This document shows, piece by piece, positions 8,542-17,186 of a DNA stretch of 64,000 bases. A program made the position numbers and the translations under genes. The first letter of the stretch is position 1, and every line of letters starts with the position of its first letter. This DNA comes from Sporosarcina cyprini (GTDB lineage: Bacteria > Bacillota > Bacilli > Bacillales_A > Planococcaceae): contig NZ_JAKMHX010000030.1 of NCBI RefSeq assembly GCF_022048975.1, positions 310,001 through 374,000 of the forward strand. The letters run 5' to 3'. A model generated the notes under the pieces. The model was not told the origin of the DNA, did not search any database, and worked only from the letters and a program-made list of their open reading frames with translations.

Positions 8542-9441
8542 TCATTTCACGCTTGTCATCAATTTGATAATGATAATCGAAAAGATTGCTGTATAGATGA
8601 AAGCAAAGGCAACCAAAAAGGAAATCGCACATAGCACAAAGAGCGTCTTCCCGATATCATCAAGCGTCCCTGTAATATCTTCATTGGCAAACGGTTCAAT
8701 TAAAGCCGCTGTCCATCGATAGAGGAAGCCTGTCACCAACGTCTTAAGGGTCGGCAGGAGAGCGACCGTCCAGACGGTCATAATCAGCCAACCTCCGATA
8801 AAGACGCTGGCGCCCGATGTATACCGTCCCATCGCCCCGAGACTGTCGGTCATCAGTGATCCAATGAGTGGTATATTTTGTTTAATCAATTCTTTGATCG
8901 GCTCACTGGTGACGCCGGATAGCGCCCATGACATCGTCCCGCCTGTCGTAATGAAAATCGCATAGGCTGCTACAATCGCCGAGACGGCTCCGAGCAGGCC
9001 TGTTCGCAGCAAGTCCGACATCTTGGTAAAAGGCATGGACGGCTGAAGTCGTGATAGGATGTCAAACAAGAGTGCCGCCGCAAGTACCGGAATCAAAATC
9101 TTTTCCGAGAGAATGACGATGCCGTTCGCGAATAGCAGCATGGCCGGCTGAAAATTAAGCAAACCGAATGTTCCGCCGGATGCCACGATACTCGCTGTTA
9201 GAAGCGGATAGACAGAAATGAATGTCATGGCGACTGTATGAGTAATCTCCCGGATGGCGATAAACTGATCAAATGCCGGCTGCAGTACAACCGCAATGAC
9301 GACGATAAACAGAAGCAGCCTCGTCCACTTGGAAAAGGCGGGAAATAGAAAATTAAGCAACAGGACGATGAAGGTAACGAGCAATACGATAATGAATGAG
9401 GAAAGTACAGTGCTAACGACAGATAAGAAAAATGACAGCAT
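8542..9441 (-). CDS. spoIIIAE: Stage III sporulation protein AE (SpoIIIAE), short form
   Basis: Polytopic mother-cell membrane protein of the SpoIIIA complex. The 299-residue product has about eight hydrophobic segments, with family motifs such as SGGTFGLLNFQPA, GLLGAVSAIVAAYAIF, SGASVFIGGW and ALIEPFANEDITGTL. The B. subtilis protein is about 399 residues: the signal peptide and ~90-residue extracellular N-terminal region are missing here, and only 15 bases separate the start from the spoIIIAD stop, so no upstream exon-like extension can exist. The stop is followed without a gap by the mini-spoIIIAF GTG. Confidence 0.92.
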   Translation of the reverse strand: MLSFFLSVVSTVLSSFIIVLLVTFIVLLLNFLFPAFSKWTRLLLFIVVIAVVLQPAFDQFIAIREITHTVAMTFISVYPLLTASIVASGGTFGLLNFQPAMLLFANGIVILSEKILIPVLAAALLFDILSRLQPSMPFTKMSDLLRTGLLGAVSAIVAAYAIFITTGGTMSWALSGVTSEPIKELIKQNIPLIGSLMTDSLGAMGRYTSGASVFIGGWLIMTVWTVALLPTLKTLVTGFLYRWTAALIEPFANEDITGTLDDIGKTLFVLCAISFLVAFAFIYTAIFSIIIIKLMTSVK

Positions 9442-9456
9442 AGGATTTTCTTCCGT

Positions 9457-9834
9457 TCATTTAGTAATGAGTGATGAGAGTGTTTCGATCATTGCTTTCA
9501 AGTGTGGGATCCATAACGTCAAAATGACAATTTTCATTGCCAACTGCGATAAGGAGGCGATTGATCCGTATCCTTCCTCTCTTATATGCATCGCTACCAA
9601 TTCTGACAGAATAAAGAGCAAGGCACTTCCGACGAGCAATTTGACATAAGGGCCTGGCATAATACCGAATAGTTCAATGATTGTTTGACCAAAAGGCAAC
9701 AGGAACATACTGAAAATGTAGAGCAGAAGGATGAAAAAAATGGCGGCATACAAAATCGGTTTTAATCCTGGCGCAACATAAGCAATAATGAGCAGCACAA
9801 CATAAACGACGATCATCTGGAATAATGTGAACAT
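9457..9834 (-). CDS. spoIIIAD: Stage III sporulation protein AD (SpoIIIAD)
   Basis: 125-residue membrane protein with four hydrophobic stretches, close to the ~133 residues of B. subtilis SpoIIIAD. Segments such as IPHLKAMIETLSSLI at the C-terminus and ARE-free LLYIFSMFLLPFGQTII in the middle fit the family. Its ATG directly follows the spoIIIAC stop codon (TAA 9837-9835), indicating coupling. Together with AC it is the most conserved membrane part of the SpoIIIA complex. Confidence 0.9.
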   Translation of the reverse strand: MFTLFQMIVVYVVLLIIAYVAPGLKPILYAAIFFILLLYIFSMFLLPFGQTIIELFGIMPGPYVKLLVGSALLFILSELVAMHIREEGYGSIASLSQLAMKIVILTLWIPHLKAMIETLSSLITK

Positions 9835-10044
9835 TTACATCGCCAACGAAAGCCATTGGAAAAACTCAGCGATTTCTGCAAAAAAGATCCGCAGGAAACG
9901 GAGCATTTCAACCGCAATGTATATGTAAGCAAGAAAGAAAAGGAAAAACGAGAATTCCTTTTTTCCTGTTTGCTCAAAAAATACATGTAGAAAACCGATG
10001 ACGAGTCCAATGCCCGCAATCCTCAATAAATCGCTCAATTCCAA
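9835..10044 (-). CDS. spoIIIAC: Stage III sporulation protein AC (SpoIIIAC)
   Basis: 69-residue protein with two membrane helices and the family core LLRIAGIGLVIGFLHVFFEQTGKKEF. The start is the TTG at 10044: GGAGGGGG lies six bases upstream and the predicted N-terminus (MELSDLLRIAG) aligns with B. subtilis SpoIIIAC. An in-frame ATG at 10107 lies above the promoter -10 and is unlikely. It is the first gene of the operon here; in other spore formers spoIIIAA and spoIIIAB come before it. Stop abuts the spoIIIAD start. Confidence 0.92.
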   Translation of the reverse strand: MELSDLLRIAGIGLVIGFLHVFFEQTGKKEFSFFLFFLAYIYIAVEMLRFLRIFFAEIAEFFQWLSLAM

Positions 10045-10065
10045 ACGGTTTCCCCCTCCTGTTTT

Positions 10066-10094
10066 AACGTATGAGGCGTGGGGTGGAAATATGA
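10066..10094 (-). promoter_or_regulatory. Sigma-E-type promoter of the spoIIIA operon
   Basis: On the minus strand CATATT (10093-10088, preceded by T) is the -35 element and CATACGTT (10073-10066) the -10, separated by 14 bases. This agrees with the known sigma-E consensus (ATATT, 14 bp, CATACA-T). It ends 21 bases before the spoIIIAC TTG and lies downstream of the efp terminator, so the operon is a mother-cell transcript that begins with spoIIIAC. Confidence 0.72.
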
Positions 10095-10132
10095 AGCCGT
10101 CTTTCACACATTAGGTTTCTATTTGAATAAAC

Positions 10133-10176
10133 AAAAAAACACTTCGCACTCCCTCTGTCAGGAATGCAAAGTGTTT
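10133..10176 (-). terminator. Terminator after efp
   Basis: Minus-strand stem AAACACTTTGCATTCC / GGGAGTGCGAAGTGTTT with a loop of about seven bases and a seven-T tail. It isolates efp from the spoIIIA promoter downstream. Confidence 0.85.
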
Positions 10177-10186
10177 GGGTACTTAA

Positions 10187-10744
10187 TTATGCTCTTGAAA
10201 CGTATTCGCCTTCTTCAGTATTGATGATCAATTTATCACCTGTGTTAACGAAGAATGGTACTTGAACGACGAGGCCCGTTTCCATTTTAGCTGGTTTCGA
10301 ACCGCCGCTCGCAGTGTCACCTTTAATGCCTGGTTCTGTTTCAGCGACTTCCAATACAACCGTTGACGGAAGTTCAACACCAAGCACTTCATCTTTGTAC
10401 GAGATGATGTGCACTTCCATGTTTTCTTTTAAATATTTCAATTCTTCTTCGATCTGGTTGGATGGCAGCTCGATTTGCTCGTACGATTCATTGTCCATGA
10501 ATACATGGTCATCCCCGTTTGCATATAGGTATTGCATACGGCGGTTGTCGATTTGTGCTTTCTCAACTTTTTCACCCGCACGGAACGTCTTTTCGTTCAC
10601 GTTTCCAGAGCGCAGATTACGCAATTTGGAACGTACAAATGCAGCTCCCTTACCCGGCTTAACGTGTTGGAAATCAATAACGCGCCAAATGTCGCCGTCC
10701 ACTTCAATTGTCAAGCCTGTTTTAAATTCGTTTACTGAAATCAT
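10187..10744 (-). CDS. efp: Translation elongation factor P
   Basis: Relieves ribosome stalling at polyproline stretches. The 185-residue protein has the three-domain EF-P layout: KOW-like N-terminal domain (1-65), OB domain, and C-terminal domain ending in [11 protein letters not shown]. The tip loop reads KPGKGAAF with the modifiable lysine at position 32, as in B. subtilis where it carries 5-aminopentanol. ATG with GGAGGAAA ribosome site. Usually followed by spoIIIAA in spore formers; here followed by a terminator and spoIIIAC. Confidence 0.97.
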   Translation of the reverse strand: MISVNEFKTGLTIEVDGDIWRVIDFQHVKPGKGAAFVRSKLRNLRSGNVNEKTFRAGEKVEKAQIDNRRMQYLYANGDDHVFMDNESYEQIELPSNQIEEELKYLKENMEVHIISYKDEVLGVELPSTVVLEVAETEPGIKGDTASGGSKPAKMETGLVVQVPFFVNTGDKLIINTEEGEYVSRA

Positions 10745-10766
10745 GCTGTTTCCTCCATTTTGAACA

Positions 10767-11825
10767 TTATAGGATAATTAATTCTTTCGGTGAATGTGTC
10801 AAGCGTTCATTTCCGGTTTCGGTCATGATGATATCATCCTCAATCCGGACGCCACCAATGCCTGGCAAGTAAATGCCTGGTTCAACCGTTACAGCCATAT
10901 TTGGTACGAGCACTGTTTCCGAACGGAAGGACAATGCAGGCCCTTCATGCACTTCAAGGCCAATACCATGTCCTGTGGAATGTCCGAATGCATCTCCATA
11001 ACCTTTTGACTTAATATAGTCGCGAGCCACGGCATCCGCTTCAATACCTGTCATACCCGGTTTGATCTGTTCCAAAGCCAACTGCTGGGCAACACGTGTC
11101 ACCTCATAGATTTCCTTCAATTGCGCAGACGGTTCACCAACTGCCACCGTCCGTGTGATATCAGAAATATAGCCATTATACAATGCACCATAGTCAAGTG
11201 TCACTAAGTCACCCGACTCAATCACTTTATCCGAGGCGACGCCATGTGGCAAGGCCCCCCGGACACCAGAAGCGACGATTGTAGAGAATGAAGAAGATTC
11301 CGCTCCTTGTTTCCTCATGAACATTTCCAGTTCATTGGACACTTCCAGTTCCGTAACGCCAGGCTTAATGAATGTGCAAATATGAGCGAAAGCATCATCT
11401 GCAATTTTCGCCGCCTGCTTGAGGATTTCAATCTCCTCAGGCGTTTTCACCATCCGAAGTGTCTCGATCATGCCAGAAACCGGACGTAAGTCTGCATTCA
11501 CTTTCTCTTTATACAACTCATACATGCCGAACGAAACATCGTCCTTCTCAAATCCAAGCGTATGGATATTCATTGATTTCACTTGCTCTGCAACTTCTTC
11601 AATGATCGTTTTCTCATGTTTAACGATGCGGAAGCCTGATACTTGCTTGGCTGCCTGTTCCGTATAACGGAAATCGGTAATAAAAACAGCATCCTCTTTT
11701 GAAATGACTGCAACTCCTGCAGTCCCGGTAAATCCGGTGATGTAACGACGGTTGTATGGATTGGTAACGAGTAATGCGTCCAACTCTTTTTCTTTTAGCA
11801 AATCTCTCAATTTCGCCAGTTTCAT
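10767..11825 (-). CDS. yqhT: Xaa-Pro peptidase, M24 family (YqhT)
   Basis: Metallopeptidase releasing N-terminal residues linked to proline. The 352-residue protein has an N-terminal creatinase-like domain (1-~125) and a pita-bread catalytic domain with metal-binding segments [30 protein letters not shown] and [18 protein letters not shown]. The ATG at 11825 overlaps the aroQ stop as ATGA, fixing the start; a longer frame reading through aroQ is spurious. Adjacent to efp as in B. subtilis. Confidence 0.93.
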   Translation of the reverse strand: MKLAKLRDLLKEKELDALLVTNPYNRRYITGFTGTAGVAVISKEDAVFITDFRYTEQAAKQVSGFRIVKHEKTIIEEVAEQVKSMNIHTLGFEKDDVSFGMYELYKEKVNADLRPVSGMIETLRMVKTPEEIEILKQAAKIADDAFAHICTFIKPGVTELEVSNELEMFMRKQGAESSSFSTIVASGVRGALPHGVASDKVIESGDLVTLDYGALYNGYISDITRTVAVGEPSAQLKEIYEVTRVAQQLALEQIKPGMTGIEADAVARDYIKSKGYGDAFGHSTGHGIGLEVHEGPALSFRSETVLVPNMAVTVEPGIYLPGIGGVRIEDDIIMTETGNERLTHSPKELIIL

Positions 11826-12268
11826 AGTTTGACCCCTTTTCCTCGGAGAAGGAACGCCTGGAGGGCAAGTTCGTAGCCATCTGTGCCAAAGCCCGATAGT
11901 TGGCCAATGCAAACAGGGGCGATGACAGACGTTTGTCGAAATGCTTCCCGGCTATGTATGTTTGAAATATGAACCTCGATGACCGGTACAGTAACCGATG
12001 CCACAGCGTCACGGAGCGCGATGCTGTAATGGGTAAATGCACCCGGATTAAAAATGATGCCATCGACGCCTTCATCCTCCGCATCATGAATACGGTCAAT
12101 CAACGCGCCCTCTGAATTCGACTGGAAAAACTGGACTTCCACTAGAGAATCGGCTGCGACATCCCGCAGCTTGCGTTCCACATCCTCCAGGGTTTCCGCC
12201 CCATAGATCCCCGGCTCTCTTTTTCCCAGCCGATTCAGATTCGGTCCATTCAGAACTAGTACTTTCAC
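11822..12268 (-). CDS. aroQ: Type II 3-dehydroquinate dehydratase
   Basis: Third step of the shikimate pathway. The 148-residue protein has the type II fingerprint LNGPNLNRLGKREPGIYG, with the catalytic tyrosine in the YGAETL lid, NPGAFTHYSIALRDA, and HISNIHSREAFR. Starts with GTG at 12268, preceded by a GAGGGGA element somewhat far upstream. Stop overlaps the yqhT start by four bases. Confidence 0.96.
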   Translation of the reverse strand: MKVLVLNGPNLNRLGKREPGIYGAETLEDVERKLRDVAADSLVEVQFFQSNSEGALIDRIHDAEDEGVDGIIFNPGAFTHYSIALRDAVASVTVPVIEVHISNIHSREAFRQTSVIAPVCIGQLSGFGTDGYELALQAFLLRGKGVKL

Positions 12269-12330
12269 CGACGCACCATTCCCCTCATCTTTTTCTTTCC
12301 CATTTTATCATATCGTTCCATTGTCGCAAC

Positions 12331-12759
12331 CTATTTCGTCGCTTCTTTCGGAAGTTTCTTCATAAAGACCGCAGTCCCTGTGATAAAACGGATGGCCACT
12401 GCCACAATCGCCAAAAAAGGATAAGAAATGGAACGGAACCCTTCCATCAGAGTCGAAGGAACCAGAATACTCCATTCAATAGCAAAAGCTAAAATAATGC
12501 TAACGATGAGCGAAGTAATGGTGGGCGGAATCGAACTTGTTAAGGAAATCAAGTAATAGAAGATGATTGTAATGATAAATAACAGAATAAATAACAACGT
12601 CCACTTCCAAAAGGCACTTGATGAACCAAACAGTTCCCAGCGATTTGCCCACCCGACAGGCGACCAATCGATAAAATGAAAAAAGTGCAGGCCTCGCAAT
12701 GCGACTAACATGCCTACTGATGCGACTAAAGATGTCCATACCATTGTTTTTGTTTTCAT
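12331..12759 (-). CDS. yqhR: YqhR family membrane protein
   Basis: 142-residue integral membrane protein with four hydrophobic helices (about 7-23, 50-70, 77-97, 113-133). It is placed next to aroQ and divergent from yqhQ exactly as yqhR is in B. subtilis. GGAGGGATG ribosome site before ATG. No enzyme motif is visible; function unknown. Confidence 0.82.
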   Translation of the reverse strand: MKTKTMVWTSLVASVGMLVALRGLHFFHFIDWSPVGWANRWELFGSSSAFWKWTLLFILLFIITIIFYYLISLTSSIPPTITSLIVSIILAFAIEWSILVPSTLMEGFRSISYPFLAIVAVAIRFITGTAVFMKKLPKEATK

Positions 12760-12920
12760 TAACCATCCCTCCTATTGGAAAGTGTCGGGACAATCAAGAA
12801 ATTTTAAACCTATTCTGTGGAGTCCTTGGCGCATTTTTAGTACAATAGAGAAATAATTAAAGATGGGACAAGTTCTAAAGCAGTGTACCCGTCAATTAAG
12901 AAGAAGGTGTGGGGAGTCCT

Positions 12921-13904
12921 ATGAGCAAAAAGCAAGCACCTGCGTACGGTGGCCAAGCCTTGATAGAGGGTGTCATGTTCGGCAGCCGTGATCATACTGT
13001 TACAGCAATTCGCAGGAAAGATAGTTCCCTTGATTATTTTTATCTGCCGAAAAAACAGAAGCCACTCGCGCAAAAACTAAAAAAAATCCCATTTCTCCGC
13101 GGCATCGTCGCTTTGATTGAGTCAGCGGGAATTGGTTCACGACATTTAACTTTCGCCAGTGAACGGTATGATGTGATGCCTGGCGAGGAAGTCGAGCAAG
13201 CACCGGAAGAAACATCCAAACTGACAATGATCCTTGGGGTCGCCGCAGTTGGTGTCCTATCGTTTTTATTCGGTAAATTTGCATTCACACTCGTTCCAGT
13301 CTTCTTGGCGCAGTTGTTCGAATCCATTGCTCCAGGCAAGACTGCACAAATATTGTTGGAGAGTTTCTTTAAATTAGTCCTGCTTCTCGGTTATGTCTCG
13401 TTAATTTCGATGACTCCCCTCATTAAACGTGTTTTCAAATACCACGGAGCGGAGCACAAAGTCATTAATGCATATGAGAACGGACTGCCTTTAACAGTTG
13501 AAAACGTACAAGCCCAGTCGCGTCTCCATTACCGATGCGGCAGTAGCTTTTTGTTATTCACCGTCATCGTAGGGATGTTCATTTATTTCCTTGTTCCGGC
13601 CGATCCATTTTGGCTGCGGATCGTCAATCGAATTTTATTGATCCCTGTCGTCCTCGGCGTGTCGTTTGAAGTATTGCAGTTCACCAACTCATTACGGAAT
13701 ATTCCGGTCCTCAAATATTTAGGCTATCCGGGATTATGGCTGCAATTGCTGACAACGAAAGAACCGGAAGACGACCAAGTGGAAGTCGCCATCGCTTCTT
13801 TCAACAGGCTGCTCGACATTGAAGAACATGGCATTGAAAATGTAGAAGTAGTCCAGCCGGTTACGGATTCTTCTTCTTCATCTTCCGCAATACAAGCAAA
13901 TTAA
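12921..13904 (+). CDS. yqhQ: DUF1385 membrane protein (YqhQ)
   Basis: 327-residue protein of the DUF1385 family: GGQALIEGVMFGS at the N-terminus, GIVALIESAGIGSRHLTFASERY, and YHGAEHKVINAYENG around residues 175-190, with several membrane helices after about residue 95. The ATG at 12921 has GGGGAG five bases upstream and is preferred to the in-frame GTG at 12909. The last ~20 residues are a serine-rich tail. Function is not established. Followed by a strong terminator. Confidence 0.9.
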   Translation: MSKKQAPAYGGQALIEGVMFGSRDHTVTAIRRKDSSLDYFYLPKKQKPLAQKLKKIPFLRGIVALIESAGIGSRHLTFASERYDVMPGEEVEQAPEETSKLTMILGVAAVGVLSFLFGKFAFTLVPVFLAQLFESIAPGKTAQILLESFFKLVLLLGYVSLISMTPLIKRVFKYHGAEHKVINAYENGLPLTVENVQAQSRLHYRCGSSFLLFTVIVGMFIYFLVPADPFWLRIVNRILLIPVVLGVSFEVLQFTNSLRNIPVLKYLGYPGLWLQLLTTKEPEDDQVEVAIASFNRLLDIEEHGIENVEVVQPVTDSSSSSSAIQAN

Positions 13905-13910
13905 TTGAAG

Positions 13911-13948
13911 CTGCAGGTTCACCTGAAAAGGGGACCTGCAGTTTTTTA
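13911..13948 (+). terminator. Terminator after yqhQ
   Basis: CTGCAGGTTC pairs with GGGACCTGCAG around a short loop and is followed by TTTTTT. Seven bases beyond the yqhQ stop. Confidence 0.85.
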
Positions 13949-14041
13949 TTGGTGATGAATAGGAGGTATCTTCCAAATCCACTAGATAGGTAGTGCTGGC
14001 ATTGGTATTTTCCTGCTTAGATTTTCTTTTGTTTTTCTTCG

Positions 14042-14510
14042 CGAACCGCTCGTATATCCCTGGCAACCACTCGTATCCTCGGGCGAACCGCTCGTATATT
14101 TTTTCATTCTCTCGTATCTTCCCGCTTACCGCTCGTATAACCATCGAACCGCTCGATTATCCCCCGCAACTTCTCGTATCCTCTGGCGAACCGCTCGTAT
14201 AATTTTTCTTTCTCTCGTATCTTCCCGTCTACCGCTCGTATAACCATCGAACCGCTCGATTATCCCTTGCAACCTCTCGTATCCTTTGCCGAACCGCTCG
14301 TATATTTTTTCATTCTCTCGTATCTCTCCGTCTACCGCTCGTTTATCTTTCATACCGCTCGATTATCCCCCGCAACCTCTCGTATCCTCGGGCGAACCGC
14401 TCGTATAATTTTTCTTTCTCTCGTATCTCCCCGGCTACCGCTCATATATCTAGCGAACCGCTCGATTATCCCTTGCAACCTCTCGTATCCTCTGCCAAAC
14501 CGCTCGTAAA
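14042..14510. repeat. Nested tandem-repeat array (about 20/103/206 bp periods)
   Basis: Twenty-three copies of a CTCGTAT-like heptamer (variants CTCGATT, CTCGTTT, CTCATAT, CTCGTAA), nearly all preceded by ACCG or a two-letter relative, lie in one orientation every 16-25 bases. Five consecutive subunits of 25, 16, 20, 21 and 21 bases make a 103-bp block that occurs four times, with partial blocks at both ends. Blocks 1 and 3 share subunit variants (ATATTTTTTCATT; ATCCCCC) while blocks 2 and 4 share others (AATTTTTCTTT; ATCCCTT), giving a 206-bp higher period. The array lies between the terminators of two convergent genes. Minus-strand frames of 88 and 75 codons run through it but 103 is not divisible by three, so they are not conserved coding repeats. 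Confidence 0.92.
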
Positions 14511-14521
14511 CGTAAAATAAA

Positions 14522-14566
14522 AAAATCAGGTGAAGAAAAACCGTTCATTTTTCTCCACCTGATTTA
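14522..14566 (-). terminator. Terminator after nrdJ
   Basis: On the minus strand AAATCAGGTGGAGAAAA pairs with TTTTTCTTCACCTGATTT and ends in seven T residues. It lies immediately after the nrdJ stop. Confidence 0.85.
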
Positions 14567-14573
14567 TGCTATT

Positions 14574-17138
14574 TTACAAACCGCATTTCAATTGTGCGTT
14601 ACAATTTGTGCAAGTGTTGCAACCACCGATCTCTTCTACTGTCCCTTGTCGGCATACCGGGCAAGTGTTCCCGACTTCTGAACCGATCGTGACGTTAGTA
14701 GAACGCAAATCTTGGATGGTGTTAATGAGGACGACTTTTCGTTGTTCGACGATTTCCTCTTCCATCGGCGCCATTTCCATGACGTTTTCTTCCGCCTTCA
14801 GCGTGAGTACCTGGGAATCCCGGCTGCCGTCGACGTAAACCGTTCCACCTTTTGCTCCGCCTTTATAAAGACGCTCATAGACACTTTCTACTTGCTTCAC
14901 GCTGTATCCTCTAGGTGCGTTCACCGTTTTGGAGATGGAACTGTCGATCCAGCGCTGGATGATGCACTGAACATCAGCATGCGCTTCGGGTGAAAGGCTC
15001 ATGGAAGAAACGAACCAATTTGGCAAGTGATTCGGATCTGCTTCCGGATTCCGTTTCAAATATTCTTCCACAATGTTTGCTTTCACTTCGATGAATTTGC
15101 CGAGACGTCCACTACGATAGTATGTGAAGGAGAAATATGGCTCCAGCCCTGTCGATACTCCGACCATCGTGCCCGTAGATCCCGTTGGTGCCACTGTCAG
15201 CAAATGCGAGTTCCGGATACCATGCTCCAGCACGGAATGACGGATATCTTCCGGCATCTTCTTCATAAAGCCAGTAGAAATATAAGCTTCACGCAACGCT
15301 TTTGTTTCCTTCTCGTCTTTGCCAATCAAGAATGGGAAGCTTCCCTTCTCTTTGGCCAATTCGATGGATTCACGATACGCAGTCGTCGCAATCGTTTCAA
15401 ACACTTTATCGACCAGCTCATTGCCTTCCGGCGAACCGTATTCCTTTTCACAATAAATTAACAGATCGGCAAGACCCATGACACCGAGACCAACGCGGCG
15501 CTCTCCAAGTGCCTGGACTTTATTTTCTTCCAAGAAGTAAGGGGTAGAGTCGATGACGTTGTCCTGCATGCGGACGCCGACACGGACCGTCTCTTTTAGT
15601 TTTTCATAGTCTACCGTCTTTGTTTCTTTATCTGTCATCTCTGCTAAGTTGACCGCAGCCAGGTTACATACAGAATATGGTGCAAGCGGCTGTTCCCCGC
15701 AAGGGTTTGTTGCGACAACCTGCTGGCCATAGGCTTTTGCGTTCGTTTCTTTGTTGGCATTGTCAATAAAGAAAATGCCAGGTTCTGCGGAATATGTCGC
15801 GCAGATATTGATTAAATCCCAGAGAGCACGGGCTTTGATCGTCCGGTAGACACGCACTTCATGGCCTTGTCTTTCCCATTCCCGGACATCTCCGACCTTG
15901 TGCCATTCCTCATTGTATACTTCCATTTCTTCAGGGGAATAATTTTCCACCGCCGGGAAGCGCAGTTCAAAGTCAGCATCTTCCTCAACAGCTTTCATGA
16001 AGTCATCTGTCAATGTGACGGAAATATTGGCACCTGTTAAAAATTCCGGATTATGAACTGTATACGTACCGCCATCGCGGAGTTTCATTTCCGCATCACG
16101 CAAGATTGCTTCATTGAAGCCGCCCATACCAGGGATTGTCCGATAGTTCAAGATCCCTTGATACATCGCTTCTTCCTGTGCTGTCAGCGGTTTGAACTTC
16201 AACTTCTCGTTTGCAAGCTTCTTAATCAATTCCTCTTCCGTATTTTCCAGTAGATATCGGAGGATTCGTGGATTTTGCATCTTCGAGATAATAAACTCGC
16301 AAATATCTGGATGCCAGTCAGCAAGCATGATCATTTGAGCACCGCGTCTTGAACCGCCCTGCTCAACCAAATGCGTCAATTTCGCAATATCGTCAAGCCA
16401 GGAGACGGAACCGGAAGACTTCCCGTTCACTCCACGCGCAAGCGTATTGCGCGGTCGCAGCGTCGAACCATTCGTTCCTACGCCGCCGCCACGGCTCATA
16501 ATTTCCATTACTTGTTTGCGGTGATCCGAGATTCCTTCTCTGGAATCCGGAACGAACGGCATGACATAGCAATTGAAGAACGTGACTTCTGTATCGGACC
16601 CCGCACCATATAGCACACGGCCAGCAGGTACAAAATTCAAGTTAGATAATTGTTTGTAGAACATGTCAAAAGATGACTTCCGCTGTTCTTCCGTTTGTTC
16701 GACGGATGCCAGCCCTGTTGCGTTTCGTTTGGCAATCTGCTCATAAAACACTTCAAGTGGCTTCTCGATAACATCCAGTGGACGTGTCACAATGCCCTTC
16801 TCCTGTTCTTCTGGGTCATCGATCGAAGAACGATACTCAGTTTCAATCCAAATATCCGCCTTGCCCGCTTTTTTATCCAAGCCCACCACAAAACCTAGGC
16901 CACGAGCTGGAAATTTCGGGTCTTCCTTCACTGTGAGGACGACAAAGTCACCCACTTTTAACGTTTTCTTTTCGGTATCCTTAAAAGAATATCTATCTAT
17001 CATGACAAGCCGCGAAACACCGCTATGCTCGATTCTCATATCGTCCGTGATCGGGTGGACTTGCGGGAATTTCGCAATATCCGTGTTCAACTGTGCCTTG
17101 TCCAATTTCGGCTCGTCGTGCTTTGAAACAATGACCAT
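14574..17138 (-). CDS. nrdJ: B12-dependent (class II) ribonucleoside-diphosphate reductase
   Basis: Single-chain adenosylcobalamin-dependent reductase making deoxyribonucleotides independently of oxygen. The 854-residue protein has the class II order: FVPAGRVLYGAG, FFNCYVMPFVPDSREG, EIMSRGGGVGTNGSTLRPRN (shown here only in part: MSRGGGVGTN), NPCGEQPLAPYSVCNL with the active-site NPCGEQ, APTGSTGTM, and a C-terminal redox/zinc tail with CPVCRQG and CNTCTNCNAQLKCG. ATG at 17138 with GAAGGAGG. It occupies the place where B. subtilis has yqhP-yqhO-mntR. A candidate NrdR operator lies upstream. Requires cobalamin supply. Confidence 0.95.
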   Translation of the reverse strand: MVIVSKHDEPKLDKAQLNTDIAKFPQVHPITDDMRIEHSGVSRLVMIDRYSFKDTEKKTLKVGDFVVLTVKEDPKFPARGLGFVVGLDKKAGKADIWIETEYRSSIDDPEEQEKGIVTRPLDVIEKPLEVFYEQIAKRNATGLASVEQTEEQRKSSFDMFYKQLSNLNFVPAGRVLYGAGSDTEVTFFNCYVMPFVPDSREGISDHRKQVMEIMSRGGGVGTNGSTLRPRNTLARGVNGKSSGSVSWLDDIAKLTHLVEQGGSRRGAQMIMLADWHPDICEFIISKMQNPRILRYLLENTEEELIKKLANEKLKFKPLTAQEEAMYQGILNYRTIPGMGGFNEAILRDAEMKLRDGGTYTVHNPEFLTGANISVTLTDDFMKAVEEDADFELRFPAVENYSPEEMEVYNEEWHKVGDVREWERQGHEVRVYRTIKARALWDLINICATYSAEPGIFFIDNANKETNAKAYGQQVVATNPCGEQPLAPYSVCNLAAVNLAEMTDKETKTVDYEKLKETVRVGVRMQDNVIDSTPYFLEENKVQALGERRVGLGVMGLADLLIYCEKEYGSPEGNELVDKVFETIATTAYRESIELAKEKGSFPFLIGKDEKETKALREAYISTGFMKKMPEDIRHSVLEHGIRNSHLLTVAPTGSTGTMVGVSTGLEPYFSFTYYRSGRLGKFIEVKANIVEEYLKRNPEADPNHLPNWFVSSMSLSPEAHADVQCIIQRWIDSSISKTVNAPRGYSVKQVESVYERLYKGGAKGGTVYVDGSRDSQVLTLKAEENVMEMAPMEEEIVEQRKVVLINTIQDLRSTNVTIGSEVGNTCPVCRQGTVEEIGGCNTCTNCNAQLKCGL

Positions 17139-17170
17139 GCTTGCGTCCTCCTTCGAATTAATTCACTAAA

Positions 17171-17186
17171 ACACAACATGTTGTAT
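17171..17186. promoter_or_regulatory. Candidate NrdR box upstream of nrdJ
   Basis: The 16-mer ACACAACATGTTGTAT contains a perfect 12-bp palindrome and matches the NrdR consensus (acaCwAtATaTwGtgt) at about 13 of 16 positions. A weaker relative lies 33 bases further upstream (17204-17219), close to the 31-32 base spacing typical of paired NrdR boxes. It overlaps the likely promoter region, 33 bases before the nrdJ ATG. NrdR itself is not in the window. Confidence 0.45.

Noticed and set aside
7348..10044. Reading the short spoIIIA genes as pseudogenes
   Set aside because: All frames are open, starts and stops overlap or abut, and a good sigma-E promoter and terminator flank the group; decay would more likely leave broken frames. 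Not excluded for spoIIIAF.
13878..14353. Two minus-strand frames of 88 and 75 codons with repeated Y-E-R-F/G-Y-E-R words
   Set aside because: They are translations of the 103-bp repeat array; the period is not a multiple of three, so repeats change frame, and neither has a ribosome site.
14042..14510. CRISPR array
   Set aside because: Intervals between the repeated words are themselves repeated and too short (9-18 bases); there are no unique spacers and no cas genes.
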